The position numbers were made by a program, and so were the translations under genes. From Vespula vulgaris (Eukaryota; Arthropoda; Insecta; Hymenoptera; Vespidae), in NCBI RefSeq assembly GCF_905475345.1, contig NC_066588.1, positions 5,842,501 to 5,906,500 of the forward strand: a DNA stretch of 64,000 nt. Reading direction: 5' to 3'. How positions within the stretch are numbered: position 1 is the stretch's first letter; every line of letters starts with the position of its first letter. The notes under the pieces were generated by a model. That model searched no databases. It was not told the DNA's origin and saw nothing but the letters and a program-made list of their open reading frames with translations. This document shows, in pieces, positions 47,146 to 58,187 of the stretch.

Positions 47146-48692
47146 CAAAATACACTTTACCGATAGAACGTTCGCATTCCATTTTAATAAACGTTTCTAG
47201 TTTCCAGTGAGTGCTGGATGCGACTGCGTTTGTATCAATTAGTCCGTTACTGCAGTTATCTCCATCGACGTATAACGCAAATTAGTATAGCGGAGGTCAA
47301 AAGTGAAATAAAAAGAGGGAAAACCACTAAATTTCGTAAAATTCGACAAAATGTTATTTCACGATGAGATTTTGCTCAACTTTTCTCCTATTCTTTCTCT
47401 CTCTCTCTCTCTCTTTCTCTTTCTCTTTCTCCACCCCTTCGTTTTGGGTTCACGCGCGTGTCAGCAAACGATGGAAGAGCTCCCGTGGGTACGATTGTCG
47501 TAGCACAAATTATCATGCCCTCGCTAACGCGTTTTCTGAAGGGGTCGAACGCGTTTTGGGTCGACGACGACCATCGTCGTCGTATAGCCTGAAGCACTCA
47601 CGAGAAAGCTCCTTTCTTTTTCTACGTCTACCAATTTTTTCTTTTAACACCAGGACTTTTTCTTTCTTCCTTCCCTTTATCTTTTTCAATTTCTCTTTCG
47701 TCCCCTCTTACTTTCTTAAGAATTATCTTTGATCTTGAAAATTTTCTCTTTACGATACGAATTTCTTATAAAATTTTTGTTAACAAAAACAGTAATAATT
47801 AATTTGATTGAATTAAATTGTTATTATTCGATCGTTAAATTTATTGTGAATCCTTTAACTCGTTCGGAAATTGTTACTTAATAAATATACTTTCAACCGC
47901 TCGACTAAATATCGATCTCACTACTTAATTTCAACCTCCCTCTCTCTCTCCCCCTCTCTTTCTCTCTCACCGGTAGAATTTATACGAAACTACTACTTAC
48001 TTACACGATCGCGTCCGATCAAAACTCGCTTGTACTACTTACTCGAGAACCCAATGACTTTTTAATGATCATTACCGAACATGACGTTAAGCGATAACAC
48101 AACTTTGGAGTTTATCGAATATTTTAACGAACACGATTAGTCCTGACGTAGTGTTATAAACTATTTACCTAAATTAGATCATAAATTTGAACGAGTAAAA
48201 CAGATTGAAAATTGAAGTTTTAATATTTTTAAACGATCTCATGTCGGATCTATTTCATTATTACACATAGACGTATATGCCTTTAAAAATAATTGTTCAA
48301 CCAACGTCTAAGGAGTTTGGAATTTAACAGAGGAAAATGCATGGGTGCGAATTATCTTACACGCAGGAGACCATCAACAACGGAAAGGAAATTTAAAACG
48401 CGAGAACGCCATTGAGTACATGAGTTTTACTTTTTTTTCTCTCCTATGTTCCACGGGACGAGCAAACAGAGGTGGAAAACGTTAATGACGGGCAGCCCTT
48501 TAATGCCAGGCTCGGGTGTGGCCGTGCATATACATACACATACACATACAACACACACACACATACACCGTTCCGGAAAATGTCGAGGGACATTCGATGA
48601 ACATGTGTTTTCAACACGAATAGTAGTACGTATAATAGATATGTATATATACGTATTATATATAGAAGTATGTATGCGTACGCGTATTTATG

Positions 48693-48693
<1 letters not shown>

Positions 48694-48767
<74 letters not shown>
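48694..48767. repeat. (CT)n microsatellite, 37 copies
   Basis: Pure CT run of 74 bases, the longest CT tract in the window. It produces overlapping Ser-Leu and Arg-Glu frames on both strands. Confidence 0.98.
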
Positions 48768-48773
<6 letters not shown>

Positions 48774-49639
48774 GTATATTTGGAACGACGGACAAAGCTC
48801 TCCAAATAGAACAATTCATCTACGGACATTAATACCCGCTTGGATCGCAAGAGAGCTTTGCCATTATAATTTAACAACGTGAGTTTGATCTATCAGTAAC
48901 GAGTAATTTATTTTTTTAAATCGAGCTAAAGGGATTCAAAGATCATACGTAAGATATATAACGTGTACAAATCTGAAATTATAATTATTTGTAAATCAAT
49001 AATTAGTAGTATCGATAATTCCTTAACGTTTACGTAATAAGCGACATTCTAATAAGTTGGTAATATAATTATTAGTAATAAAAGTTTCTTTTCGACGAAA
49101 CCATACGGAGAAGCGACTAGAAAAAGAAAGAGAGAGAGCGAAGAGAGTCGGGGGATAGTCTAGACATTCGCACACATTGTTCTCTCATTTTAACGTAACA
49201 ATTTTTCTATGAAATTCATCCTGTTAAGCGCGTAACCGCAGATATACACAGTGGCTGAGGCACCTGGCATGATAAAATTGCAACCCCTCTGGGCTTGCTT
49301 CTAGCGTGAGAAAAATTTGAGACTATTCATAGAATGTAATTTCAAAATAGAGAAAGAAAGAGAGAGTGAGAGAGGTTAAAAAATGTAGCTTATATAATTT
49401 CCCATACGCATCAGCGGAAGAATGTCCTCAACCTTGAAAGACGTTAGGAAAAGATTTTTCAAGCAAAAAGAAAAAAAGATTCATTTTTTTTTTAACGTGT
49501 TTGTCTTACAAAAATTCATTCTCGATTAACAAGAGAAAAAGATTTATTTTAGAGAGAGAAAGAGATAGAAAGTGAACGATAAAACGTGTCATTGAATAAT
49601 CGTTAAAATCTGAAAACGAGCAGGAACATTGCCGTACAA

Positions 49640-49860
49640 GAGTCAAAACTATTTTTTGACGTTTCAGATATTTTAAAAGCCAATAAAACGTTGGACGAAC
49701 TTATTAACGGGATAACGTCGGGCTCACAAAGCATCTGAACAATCCGCGAAATCCAAATGTGGAATTGGCCGTTATTAAAGCCCAGAAAGATAAATTAAAT
49801 CGGGCTTTTCCATCAATACTTCTCTCGTTCCATTTTACCGTCGATTTAGTTTAAGTAACG
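49640..49860. promoter_or_regulatory. Complex island with AAAGCCC/GGGCTTT dyad
   Basis: Repeat-free sequence of about 220 bases containing a 7-bp inverted repeat (49777-49783 and 49802-49808) with an 18-base AT-rich loop, plus CCAATAAAACG, TTATTAACGG and GTTATTAAAG words. Looks like an enhancer-type conserved element; no coding frame is convincing. Confidence 0.25.
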
Positions 49861-50049
49861 CCGCCACTCCGCCGTGCCCTACTATTCGACCATGTCCGAC
49901 GTTTTGGTCCGAATTCTACGAAAATTCACGGTTATTGTTAGTTATCGAATTGGGTACTGGAAATAAATCGGCTCTCTTACATTTCTGACACACTAACAGA
50001 ATTTATCACATTTTGCGTTATCTATATATACACGAAAAAAAGAGAGGAA

Positions 50050-50057
<8 letters not shown>

Positions 50058-50106
<49 letters not shown>
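50058..50106. repeat. (AG)n microsatellite
   Basis: About 24 copies. Confidence 0.97.
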
Positions 50107-50110
<4 letters not shown>

Positions 50111-50378
50111 AAGTAAAAAAAGAGCAATAAAAATATAACTGTAATTGATATAGGTACGAACAAATCTTTTTTTATCGCATTCTGTATAAAGTTTCGATAA
50201 AATTAATTATTAATAATAAACTCATCATCCATTCCCAGTTCGATCAAGGATGAAAGAAAAACAGAGAAATACAAAAAAGAAAATTTCAATTTCAAGGCTG
50301 TTAAAGAATTAAAAAATAAATAAGAGATGACAAGTCGGACTTTAGAATGCTTCAGATTGATAGCCATAATATTAACGA

Positions 50379-50675
50379 ATGGCCGTAATTAACGCTTCTA
50401 CGAAGGAAATTGAGGGTCTGCTACGAACGGTTTCCGGAGGCCGCCGGATCAATTTCGTCCAATGTTACGCAAATTGTCCCAATCCTGGTGGTATTGTCAT
50501 ATTAATCATAGAGGCGACCCTTCGGCGAAGGGTGAGCAGTCGGCTTTCGAAAATCACCCTTCCTCCCTTTCTCACTTTGCTCGATCGTAGTTACTTCAGT
50601 CCGTTACGAGTCATTTTACCTTCGTCATCGCGTAAAAGAAGAAACGATCTTCATTCCAGTCTATATACAAGATAA
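50379..50675 (+). CDS. Uncertain repeat-free ORF, 98 residues
   Basis: ATG at 50379 followed by G at +4; stop TAA at 50673-50675. The product begins MAVINASTKEIEGLL, continues with TVSGGRRINFVQCYANCPNP and a hydrophobic GGIVILIIEA, and becomes basic and Ser/Arg-rich towards the end. There is no simple repeat inside. A perfect 17-bp dyad (50517-50533) lies within it. I recognise no family and see no splice sites that decide the ends. It could be a small gene, an exon fragment, or a chance frame in a conserved non-coding island that starts a little upstream (about 50360). Confidence 0.2.
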   Translation: MAVINASTKEIEGLLRTVSGGRRINFVQCYANCPNPGGIVILIIEATLRRRVSSRLSKITLPPFLTLLDRSYFSPLRVILPSSSRKRRNDLHSSLYTR

Positions 50676-50834
50676 AAATTTCTTGTAGAATTGAATGTCG
50701 CACGTGTATAATCATAAGAACATTTTTCTTCTTTCCTTTTTTTCTTAAACATATGCAAAAAATTTCGAAAAATTTTGTAAACTAACGAATACCACACGAA
50801 GCAACTGAAAAGTTTCATCGAGAGAAACATCATT

Positions 50835-50837
<3 letters not shown>

Positions 50838-50863
<26 letters not shown>
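50838..50863. repeat. (CT)n microsatellite
   Basis: About 13 copies followed by GTCTATCTCTC. Confidence 0.94.
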
Positions 50864-50869
<6 letters not shown>

Positions 50870-51241
50870 ATCTCTCTCTCTTTCTTTTTCTTTCTTTTTG
50901 TCTCTTCCGTACAAAAAATAACGCGTTCGCATTAGACTGCGAAGCACGAATCTCCACGACGCTTCAGAAGGTCCGCTCGCGTTTTCAATTAAAGCGCGGC
51001 TACGATATTTTCACGCTCGGTCCGCGTCGAGGGACAAGCCGGAAAAAGTAGACACTCTTTTGCCGAGTTCGGTCGTTATGAACGTTGAAAAGCGCTCTCT
51101 CGTTAAAAAGATTTAAGAACGGGCAGGGAGAACGAGAAAGGGTTGAACAGAGAACTGGTATGCAAGGCTGCTCGCTCGGCCTATAGATAATACGATGGCG
51201 TGCAATGCTTCTCTTTTCTTCCTCCCCCTAACAGAAACTCA

Positions 51242-51245
<4 letters not shown>

Positions 51246-51274
<29 letters not shown>
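51246..51274. repeat. (CT)n microsatellite
   Basis: About 14 copies, 27 bases upstream of a (TA)n tract. Confidence 0.95.
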
Positions 51275-51278
<4 letters not shown>

Positions 51279-51294
51279 CTATTTATATACATAC

Positions 51295-51300
<6 letters not shown>

Positions 51301-51337
<37 letters not shown>
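51301..51337. repeat. (AT)n microsatellite
   Basis: About 18 copies preceded by CATACATATACAT. Confidence 0.96.
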
Positions 51338-51338
<1 letters not shown>

Positions 51339-51500
51339 GTATTTCCTATGTAGATATATACTTATACATACACTCACTAAAAACATAAAGTACGGCATAA
51401 ACGCGAAGCTCGGAGTGGCTTAAAGCAATTATTTTTAATACACGAAAGATTTATGGCGCGGAAGAGCCGCCACCAAAAAGGTTTCTGGGTCTCTCTGGCC

Positions 51501-51502
<2 letters not shown>

Positions 51503-51547
<45 letters not shown>
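51503..51547. repeat. (CT)n microsatellite
   Basis: About 22 copies. Confidence 0.97.
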
Positions 51548-51553
<6 letters not shown>

Positions 51554-52006
51554 GTTTACTCCCATCTTCTTTCCATCCTACTCTCACTCTCAGTACCGTT
51601 CAAAAGGCGTATAGAAGAGCAACTAGTTATTTCAAGCTTTTCCACCGTTTCGTCGAGTGAGAAAACCGAATAGAAAAACTACCTCGTAAAGGTGCGAGCA
51701 AGCTACGATTCGTCACTCTCCGAGTAACCACCTGACGCTCGTCCAGTGATATCAGACGGCACATTATTTCTCCTCTCTCTCTTTCTCTCTCTCTCTTTCT
51801 CTTCCTGAACCGTCCACCAGCATCAATCCACTCTCATCCTTCCTCAGGAATTTTCTGCGGACTGTAAATCCATTCTGTCAGCCGTACGGCGATTTTATCG
51901 GCCAGTCTGACGTTGAACGCACGGATTTCGGCTTGTTAAACCTTCAGCCATCGTTTTTCTCCAATCGAGATTTATCCCGGATGAAAATTGTACGAGATAA
52001 AAGAAT

Positions 52007-52011
<5 letters not shown>

Positions 52012-52037
<26 letters not shown>
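52012..52037. repeat. (GA)n microsatellite
   Basis: About 13 copies. Confidence 0.94.
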
Positions 52038-52041
<4 letters not shown>

Positions 52042-52079
52042 CTGAAAAGGGGTGAAGTTCCAGTGACCTCTATATCTAT

Positions 52080-52210
52080 CGACTATATAGCCTACGGGAA
52101 TATTAAATCCGCTATACTACCCCTCATTACACGGTACGGTACGTTGTTTTATTAGACACGTTCATCGCGCCGAGGGTTACATTAATTTACCCATGGCGGT
52201 TTTAATTTGT
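52080..52210. promoter_or_regulatory. Complex island, possible conserved element
   Basis: Repeat-free sequence between two AG tracts, with CATTAATTTACCC and GGTTTTAATTTG words and a short GGTACGGTACG direct repeat near 52133-52144. No coding frame is convincing. Confidence 0.18.
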
Positions 52211-52290
52211 CGGGGTGAGCTCTCTGTCTCTCTCTCTCTCTTCTTCCCTTTCCTAAGCCGTGAGTCATAAGTCGAAGCGTGGATAATAGA

Positions 52291-52293
<3 letters not shown>

Positions 52294-52342
<49 letters not shown>
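52294..52342. repeat. (AG)n microsatellite
   Basis: About 24 copies followed by GGGAGAGAGTGAAAGTGAAAG. Confidence 0.97.
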
Positions 52343-52350
<8 letters not shown>

Positions 52351-52876
52351 TGAAAGTGAAAGTGAGAGGGATGGAAAACATTTAATGAAACGTCTAGTAC
52401 GATTCCCTTGGATTCGTCTCGACCAGGATAATAAAAACTTTTATGCTACCTCGTATAATAATATTACACGTCGTACCTCTTTCTTTATACAATAACTATA
52501 TACTAACACGCGTACTATTACCTATAACTCGAAAGTTAATGCCTTTCGTAAATAATCCATCTTTATTGACAGAGAGATCTCTGAGTTGGTAGTGAGGGGT
52601 GGTTAAGGGTGGGGAAGAGGGAGATGGGGCGATACGTCGATCATTTTTTTATCTCCCTTAAATCCAATCGATTCATTGATGAAAGAAAACGAAAAAGAGA
52701 AAGAAAAAGAAAAAGTGAAGTAACATCTTCGTCTCGAATCGAACTAGGCATCGATTCTCTATGAATGTGAGATGTCTCGATCGAGATGAACGAGATAGTA
52801 GAAAGAGACTAGATATCTAAGTACGTACGTGTAAAAGGAAAAGAAAAAGAAAGAGAAGAGGGTGAGTCTTATGAAA

Positions 52877-52932
52877 GGGGATGATTTGGTATCGCCGCGG
52901 GGGACGTCGAGCACCGCGGGGGAGGGGGGAAA
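52877..52932 (+). other. G-rich segment with duplicated CCGCGGGGG
   Basis: CCGCGGGGG occurs at 52895-52903 and 52914-52922, immediately followed by six Gs (52924-52929); GGGG also lies at 52877-52880. Four runs of at least four Gs on one strand make this the strongest G-quadruplex candidate in the window. Confidence 0.6.
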
Positions 52933-53711
52933 GGACTTCGTAAAGCGAACTCGCTCGCAAAAGGAGTTTTCCTAGCACGTCGTTACTCGGCTTCGCGTTT
53001 CTCCGACGTTAAAAGAGAAAAAGAGAGAGAGAGTGAGAGAGAAGCAAGCGAAACGCGACTCGGCTGGCAAAGGACGAAACGTAGCTACCTACGACCAAGG
53101 CCGGAAGCCCTTCGTGATTTCCTATTAGCACAGATATTGCCACGACGAGAAGACGAAAGTAATAATTTATCCGAGCGTGTCTCTCCACGTTGGGGTTGCT
53201 AACGTCCCTTCATACCGTAGTTTTTTCGATTCCACCCTTCGACTATCTCTCTCCTTCTCTCTCTGCCTGTCTGTCTGTCTCTCTATCTCGGTCTTTCTAT
53301 CCGATATATACGTATATATACACACGTGTCTCGTACATATCCGTTTTAACCGGGCCGAAGCTCAACTCAGCGGTATGCGTTCGCTCGGATCGTTGTAGCG
53401 CAAAAATAAGTGAGTGTATGATGTTGCATGGACGTAGGGGGAATTATATGGGCTGTAAGTGGAAAAGGAAAGAAAGAGAGTTGCTGCCTTGGGATGGGGT
53501 CGAATACTTTAACGCGGCTGCTCGTACAGGAGACGCGAGTTTCTCGCAGCCCTTTTTCAAAGCCATACTGCTTGCTTTATCTCTCTCTTTCTTTTTCCCT
53601 CTCTCTCTCTCTCTCTCTTGTTCTTCTCATACTACCCCTTTTCTTTTTTCTCGACCGTGTTACATCCTCTCTTTTCCTCTAACATCAACGAAAAAAGCTT
53701 GCTCGCTTCGG

Positions 53712-53766
53712 CCGAACGAACGAACGAACGAACGAACGAACGAACGAACGAACGAACGAACGAACG
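53712..53766. repeat. (CGAA)n tetranucleotide repeat
   Basis: About 13 exact units. One plus frame reads it as a repeating Asn-Glu-Arg-Thr unit and joins two unrelated low-complexity stretches into a 250-codon frame (53190-53942) that I do not accept as a gene. Confidence 0.97.
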
Positions 53767-54694
53767 GACCGTCAACGGATGGAGTTAATCCTTCGCGCGA
53801 AAAGCAAAAGGCAGACCGAGCGTCGGACCTTCAGTTCCACGGAGCTTTGGCTCGGACGGTTAGCAACGACGAAAAAGAAAAAAAAAAGAAAGATAAAAGA
53901 AGGCCACGGACGACGGAAAGAACCTTCCCATCTGACTGTTAAATGTGTAATTTACACATTTACCTCGACAGAATGGTAACGTTCAAGAATTTCTTTTCAT
54001 TTTTTCTCTTCCTTTTTTTTTCTCTTTTTACGTGTTTGATTTCCTTTTTTTTTCTTTTTCTTTATTTCTTTTATTTTTCTTTATCTTTTTTCTCTTATGC
54101 AAATAAAAAACACATTTCTCATTCTCCCTCGTGCCGACTGTAATTGTTTTTATTCATTTTTCATCCTGTTCCATTTACTTTTTTATTTATCACTCGATCC
54201 TACGATAGTAAGTTTATTTATATGATACTCTTCCGAACATTCTCTACGAAACATTCGTTCGTTCGTTTTGTTTCAACGCACGTCAAAGGTTAATTGGCAT
54301 TTCCCTTGAACTCGCAAGCGAGCCTTTAATTATTTCAACGCGATCTCTTTTTTTAGTTCCTTTTCTCCCTTTCTTTTTTTTCTTTTTCTTTTTCTTTTCT
54401 CCCTTTCTTTTTTCATTTTATTTCAGATCTCCAGTTTCGTCGTATAGCGAACGAACTACGTCGGTCGCTCGTTTAACGTGGAAAAATATGTATCTAGATC
54501 TTCGATGGTACTTTGAAAAAAAAAGAATGAAGAAAAAAACATGAGAAAGGAAGGAAGATAAAGCGCGACGATAGTACCAGAACAGAACTTCGTTCGACCT
54601 CGTTCGCTTTGTTCACTTACAAAGGTTAAAATCTGTGCTGCAACGAGCGAGTCTTGTTGCATATTAAAATACACACCGGACGAGCCTTCTCCAC

Positions 54695-54697
<3 letters not shown>

Positions 54698-54732
<35 letters not shown>
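54698..54732. repeat. (TA)n microsatellite
   Basis: About 17 copies. Confidence 0.96.
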
Positions 54733-54735
<3 letters not shown>

Positions 54736-55249
54736 TATACATATATAGCACCTATATATAGATATATACCTCTATACATACCTTTTATGTACGATGTAGA
54801 GCGTACACAAATATCGATCCGATGTCGTCGTGTTTGCAGGTCGAGTTCAATCTTTCTTCTACATGAATTTAATATTCGCATATATACACACAAATCATAA
54901 AAACAAAGTTATTTTTTTAGAATCGAAGTCCAACCACTGTTTGAGATGTTCCCTAATCGAATCTATCATTTTACTTTGCAAGTTTATTTCTTTGAATTTT
55001 ATCGTCTCCTTGCGGTTGATGTGGTGAGAAGAAAAATATGAAAAACAAATCAAAATAGTGAAATTATAGTATAATATTTCTACATTTCTTCGAAAAATTA
55101 ATACCGTGAAAATGCACTGAGAAATGAGTAATGTTTCTTGCATAAACGAAGTCTAGGTTAATTAACGTCGTTCGAAATAAACGGCATTCGTATCGATGTC
55201 TCGAAATGATACGAAAGTTATGAAAGAGACGAGAGAGAGAGAGAGAGAA

Positions 55250-55251
<2 letters not shown>

Positions 55252-55296
<45 letters not shown>
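55252..55296. repeat. (GA)n microsatellite
   Basis: About 22 copies preceded by AG runs with AAATAG interruption from 55228. Confidence 0.96.
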
Positions 55297-55299
<3 letters not shown>

Positions 55300-55681
55300 A
55301 TTTCGCGAGCGAGTTAATAAGAGGAACAGAGTTATAATGATTATTATTATTACATCGTGCTCTGTTCGTCAAACGGGACGCAGCACGTCAACGTGTGCGT
55401 CTTAGACGAGTCATGGATCTTGTTGGCTGACTAAACTCGAGCAAGATGTAAATCCCATTAGCGAAACTTGACGCGACTATCTCGTTCGAGTGTCTCCGCA
55501 AGGCGTAAATCAAAATTCGACGTGAGAACAAGGTAGAAATGTTGACGGTTGAGAATACAAACTATAATTGTTCTGCTGTTAATTAATAGGAATCGATCTC
55601 GATGATGTTGTCATAACATTGTAATAAAAAAATTAATTGTAACAGATAATTTGCAATTTGTTAGAAAATAAGAGAAAAAGT

Positions 55682-55712
<31 letters not shown>

Positions 55713-56504
55713 GAAATTTTTAATAGTATCGGCTTAACGAAACAAGGAAAAAATTCTATTTATCACGCCTTAAAGAATTATATAATTTTTGATAAAGAAA
55801 ATTAATGAAATAATGAAAGTGGAAGGAAGATGAATATCTCAAGTGATTGTGTCTACATCTTGAAACATAGATGTTTCCGAAGACGACAACCAAAATCCCG
55901 CGGTTGTGGCTGCCATGTCTTCTGATGGTACGCCATGCAAACATTCAGTAACCCGATGCCGGATGCGTCGTGTTTGCGGAGACGGCTCGTCTTTATACTC
56001 TCTCACCGATTAACTTTCAAATATAATACGTGCACACTCATCTTCCCACTCGCTTACGGTTTAATTAGTTACCCTGTCCAATGTAATTGCACGAAAGTCT
56101 TTGAGAAAGGCCGTAAAGCTCGTATCACGTAATACGTAATACGCATAGAACAAACAGAAATATATCTAAGCACTTATATTGAAATTTCCTTCGTGATCGA
56201 TTAAAATATTCGTTTCGTTATAATCTATCAGATGATATTTTATTAAGTAACGCAAAAGAATGATATTGGTAGTATCGTGTGAAATCGTAAAAACATTTCC
56301 GAGTATTTCCACAATTGAGAATTTTCCAAGAAGAAGGTAGAGTTTCCTTGAGAGCCATGAATATCCAGCCATTTCCCTGTTGGAGCTTAACGCGACCGAA
56401 CGTAGAACGTTCATGAATTTCGAGATTTCTTCGTTCGAAAATATTCATTAAACGGTAGAACGTGAGACGAAAGAGAGATGGAAAATGATTTCACTAGCGT
56501 TACT

Positions 56505-56573
<69 letters not shown>

Positions 56574-56590
56574 AGAAGAAGGAGGAGAAA
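56505..56590. repeat. (GAA)n trinucleotide tract, imperfect
   Basis: GAA units mixed with GGA, about 28 units in a purine-only stretch. GAA/CTT mirror repeats can form triplex DNA. Confidence 0.95.
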
Positions 56591-56854
56591 GTAAAAGAGA
56601 AAATGACCAGAGGCGTCGTCGACGGTAATCTTCACGGGAGACACTCAAGGGAGCTAGTAGAAGGTCCTTGCCTTGCAGAAAAGTGCCGATATCTTATTCC
56701 AAGATGAGCATAAGAAATAATCTTCTATGCATAGCTCGATTTCAGCGGTGTCGTTGTGTTTAGCTTTCGGCCGTCGGGAGTGGCAAAGACGCGTGGCATC
56801 GTCATTACATTTTAACTAGTCGAATAGTGGTTTAACGAAGGAAACCTAGCGTGA

Positions 56855-57231
56855 TATCACACAAACACACACACACACACATATTCGAGACTCCACGTTA
56901 GTCTTTTAGTAGAAGCAACCACCTTTCACGTATTCCCAGGTGAGTAGTCGTTTCTCTCCATGCAGCTTCCACCACCCTTTCCTCATCTTGAAAATCGAAA
57001 ATCGTAGTCCTACCTCCTTCTCCATCTCCTTCTCTTTCTCCTTTCATCGTCTGCTTCTACTCTCCTTCTCTTTCTCTCTTATCCACCATACTCTCGACTT
57101 TTTGATTAACCTATGCATACTTGAAATCGCCCTGGCACGATTTCCCAAGCATGAAAGTTTAAACGCTCTTTCACCAAGCAACCTCCTTGAAAGTAAGAAG
57201 AGAACCATACAACCCCCTCGTTGACGACGTT

Positions 57232-57275
<44 letters not shown>

Positions 57276-57423
57276 TATTTCTGTATTTCGATTACTTTTT
57301 CCACATTACTTTTTCTTTCTCCTTTTAGACTATATATCCGATAATATCGAATTCATCGATTGTTACGAAGGGATATCGAAGAGATTATTAGATTCCCTAG
57401 AAAATTATTACTACGATCGTTAG
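56855..57423 (+). other. Possible donor-acceptor pair with an open frame across the join
   Basis: CCCAG followed by GTGAGTAG at 56940/56941 is a close match to a donor. A CT-rich tract (57231-57277) and TTTTTCTTTCTCCTTTTAG ending at 57328 form a good acceptor, giving a 388-base intron. Joined, the frame is open from 56855 to the TAG at 57421-57423. The second part reads DYISDNIEFIDCYEG and ends YYYDR, which is acidic and not repeat-derived. No start codon is found in the first part, so an upstream exon would be needed. Confidence 0.15.
57231..57277. repeat. (CTTT)n tetranucleotide repeat
   Basis: About 11 units of CTTT. Lies upstream of a pyrimidine-rich acceptor-like site. Confidence 0.96.
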
Positions 57424-57567
57424 AATCAAAGAAGGTGCGTCAATGATCCTAACGTTGCCAAAAGATTTTGGATTGGAGCCCGATAATATTCTATATTGTT
57501 CCTCGTTCTAATATTCTCTTTGAATTGTACATTATAAATAGGATAATGGAACTATCACAAAAGAACG

Positions 57568-57783
57568 ATGAACATTATCAAAGCTTTCGAAGGTTATTAT
57601 CCAAAGTGTAACTTGGCACGTATCGTCAAAATCACGAGAGATTCGGTCGAGTCGCCTACGGTTACGGGCACGCGAACTTTCACTCGAGAATCTCTCGACG
57701 AAAGATATAACGACGCTTCGCATTCCTCGGATAACTTCCTGCTGCTCAGATTCCACGTGATGGATGTGTATAGCCATACATAA
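57568..57783 (+). other. Repeat-free ORF, 71 residues, uncertain
   Basis: ATG at 57568 and stop TAA at 57781-57783. The product (MNIIKAFEGYYPKCNLARIV at the start) is mixed in composition, not repeat-derived, and has no domain I recognise. The minus strand is open over the same interval. It sits about 145 bases after the candidate terminal exon above, in a different frame. Confidence 0.12.
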
Positions 57784-58152
57784 ATATGTGCTGGGTATAC
57801 ATATAGCTACGTGGTGTATATATGTCTATGCGTGTGCTTGTGTATATAAGTAGAGAAATAAATTATCCACGTAAGAAAGAGAAGAGTCGAACGTCAAAGG
57901 GCAATCTAATGTCTCAATTATTTCCAAGAAACTCTGATGCCACGAATATTTCTACTAATTATATCGATGTATTTTTATCTCTCTCTTTATTCCCCTCTTT
58001 CACCCTCTATAACGTTCCCTTTCTTTCTCTCTCAGAGTCACCCTTCTATATGTGCGATATATAGGAATTTTCCAGAATGTGGATAACGGCTTGGGGGGAC
58101 TGTCTCCGGAAATAATATGAAGAGACGATGGCGAAAAGAGAGAAAGAGAGAT

Positions 58153-58153
58153 G

Positions 58154-58187
<34 letters not shown>
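58153..58187. repeat. (GATA)n tetranucleotide repeat
   Basis: About 8 to 9 units. Confidence 0.96.

Larger units (their letters stand above)
46371..50050. other. Repeat-rich block with the longest CT tract
   Basis: CT at 46378-46460, AG at 46657-46694, (TA)n at 47094-47141, CT at 47397-47430, AT-rich at 47740-47930, CT-rich at 47938-47970, CA-rich at 48530-48570, the 74-bp CT tract at 48694-48767, AG-rich at 49125-49145 and 49345-49372, and a complex island at 49640-49860. No gene recognised. Confidence 0.6.
50051..53970. other. Repeat-dense block around a repeat-free ORF
   Basis: AG at 50058-50106, AT-rich 50110-50350, an ORF at 50379-50675 described separately, CT at 50838-50863, GC-richer 50940-51180, CT at 51246-51274, (TA)n at 51301-51337, CT at 51503-51547, CT-rich at 51770-51805, AG at 52012-52037, complex 52080-52210, AG at 52294-52342, G-rich 52860-52935, CT-rich 53245-53300 and 53578-53620, (CGAA)n at 53712-53766. 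Apart from the ORF no gene candidate is seen. Confidence 0.6.
53971..56854. other. AT-rich block with AG, TA and GAA tracts
   Basis: T-rich sequence at 53990-54095 and 54350-54420, (TA)n at 54698-54732, AG at 55220-55296, AT-rich 55540-55830 with a (GAAAA)n-like stretch at 55680-55720, mixed DNA 55850-56160, and (GAA)n at 56505-56590. No gene recognised. Confidence 0.6.

Noticed and set aside
53190..53942. 250-codon plus frame with Asn-Glu-Arg-Thr repeats
   Set aside because: The middle is the (CGAA)n microsatellite and the rest is CT- and A-rich. No family is recognised.
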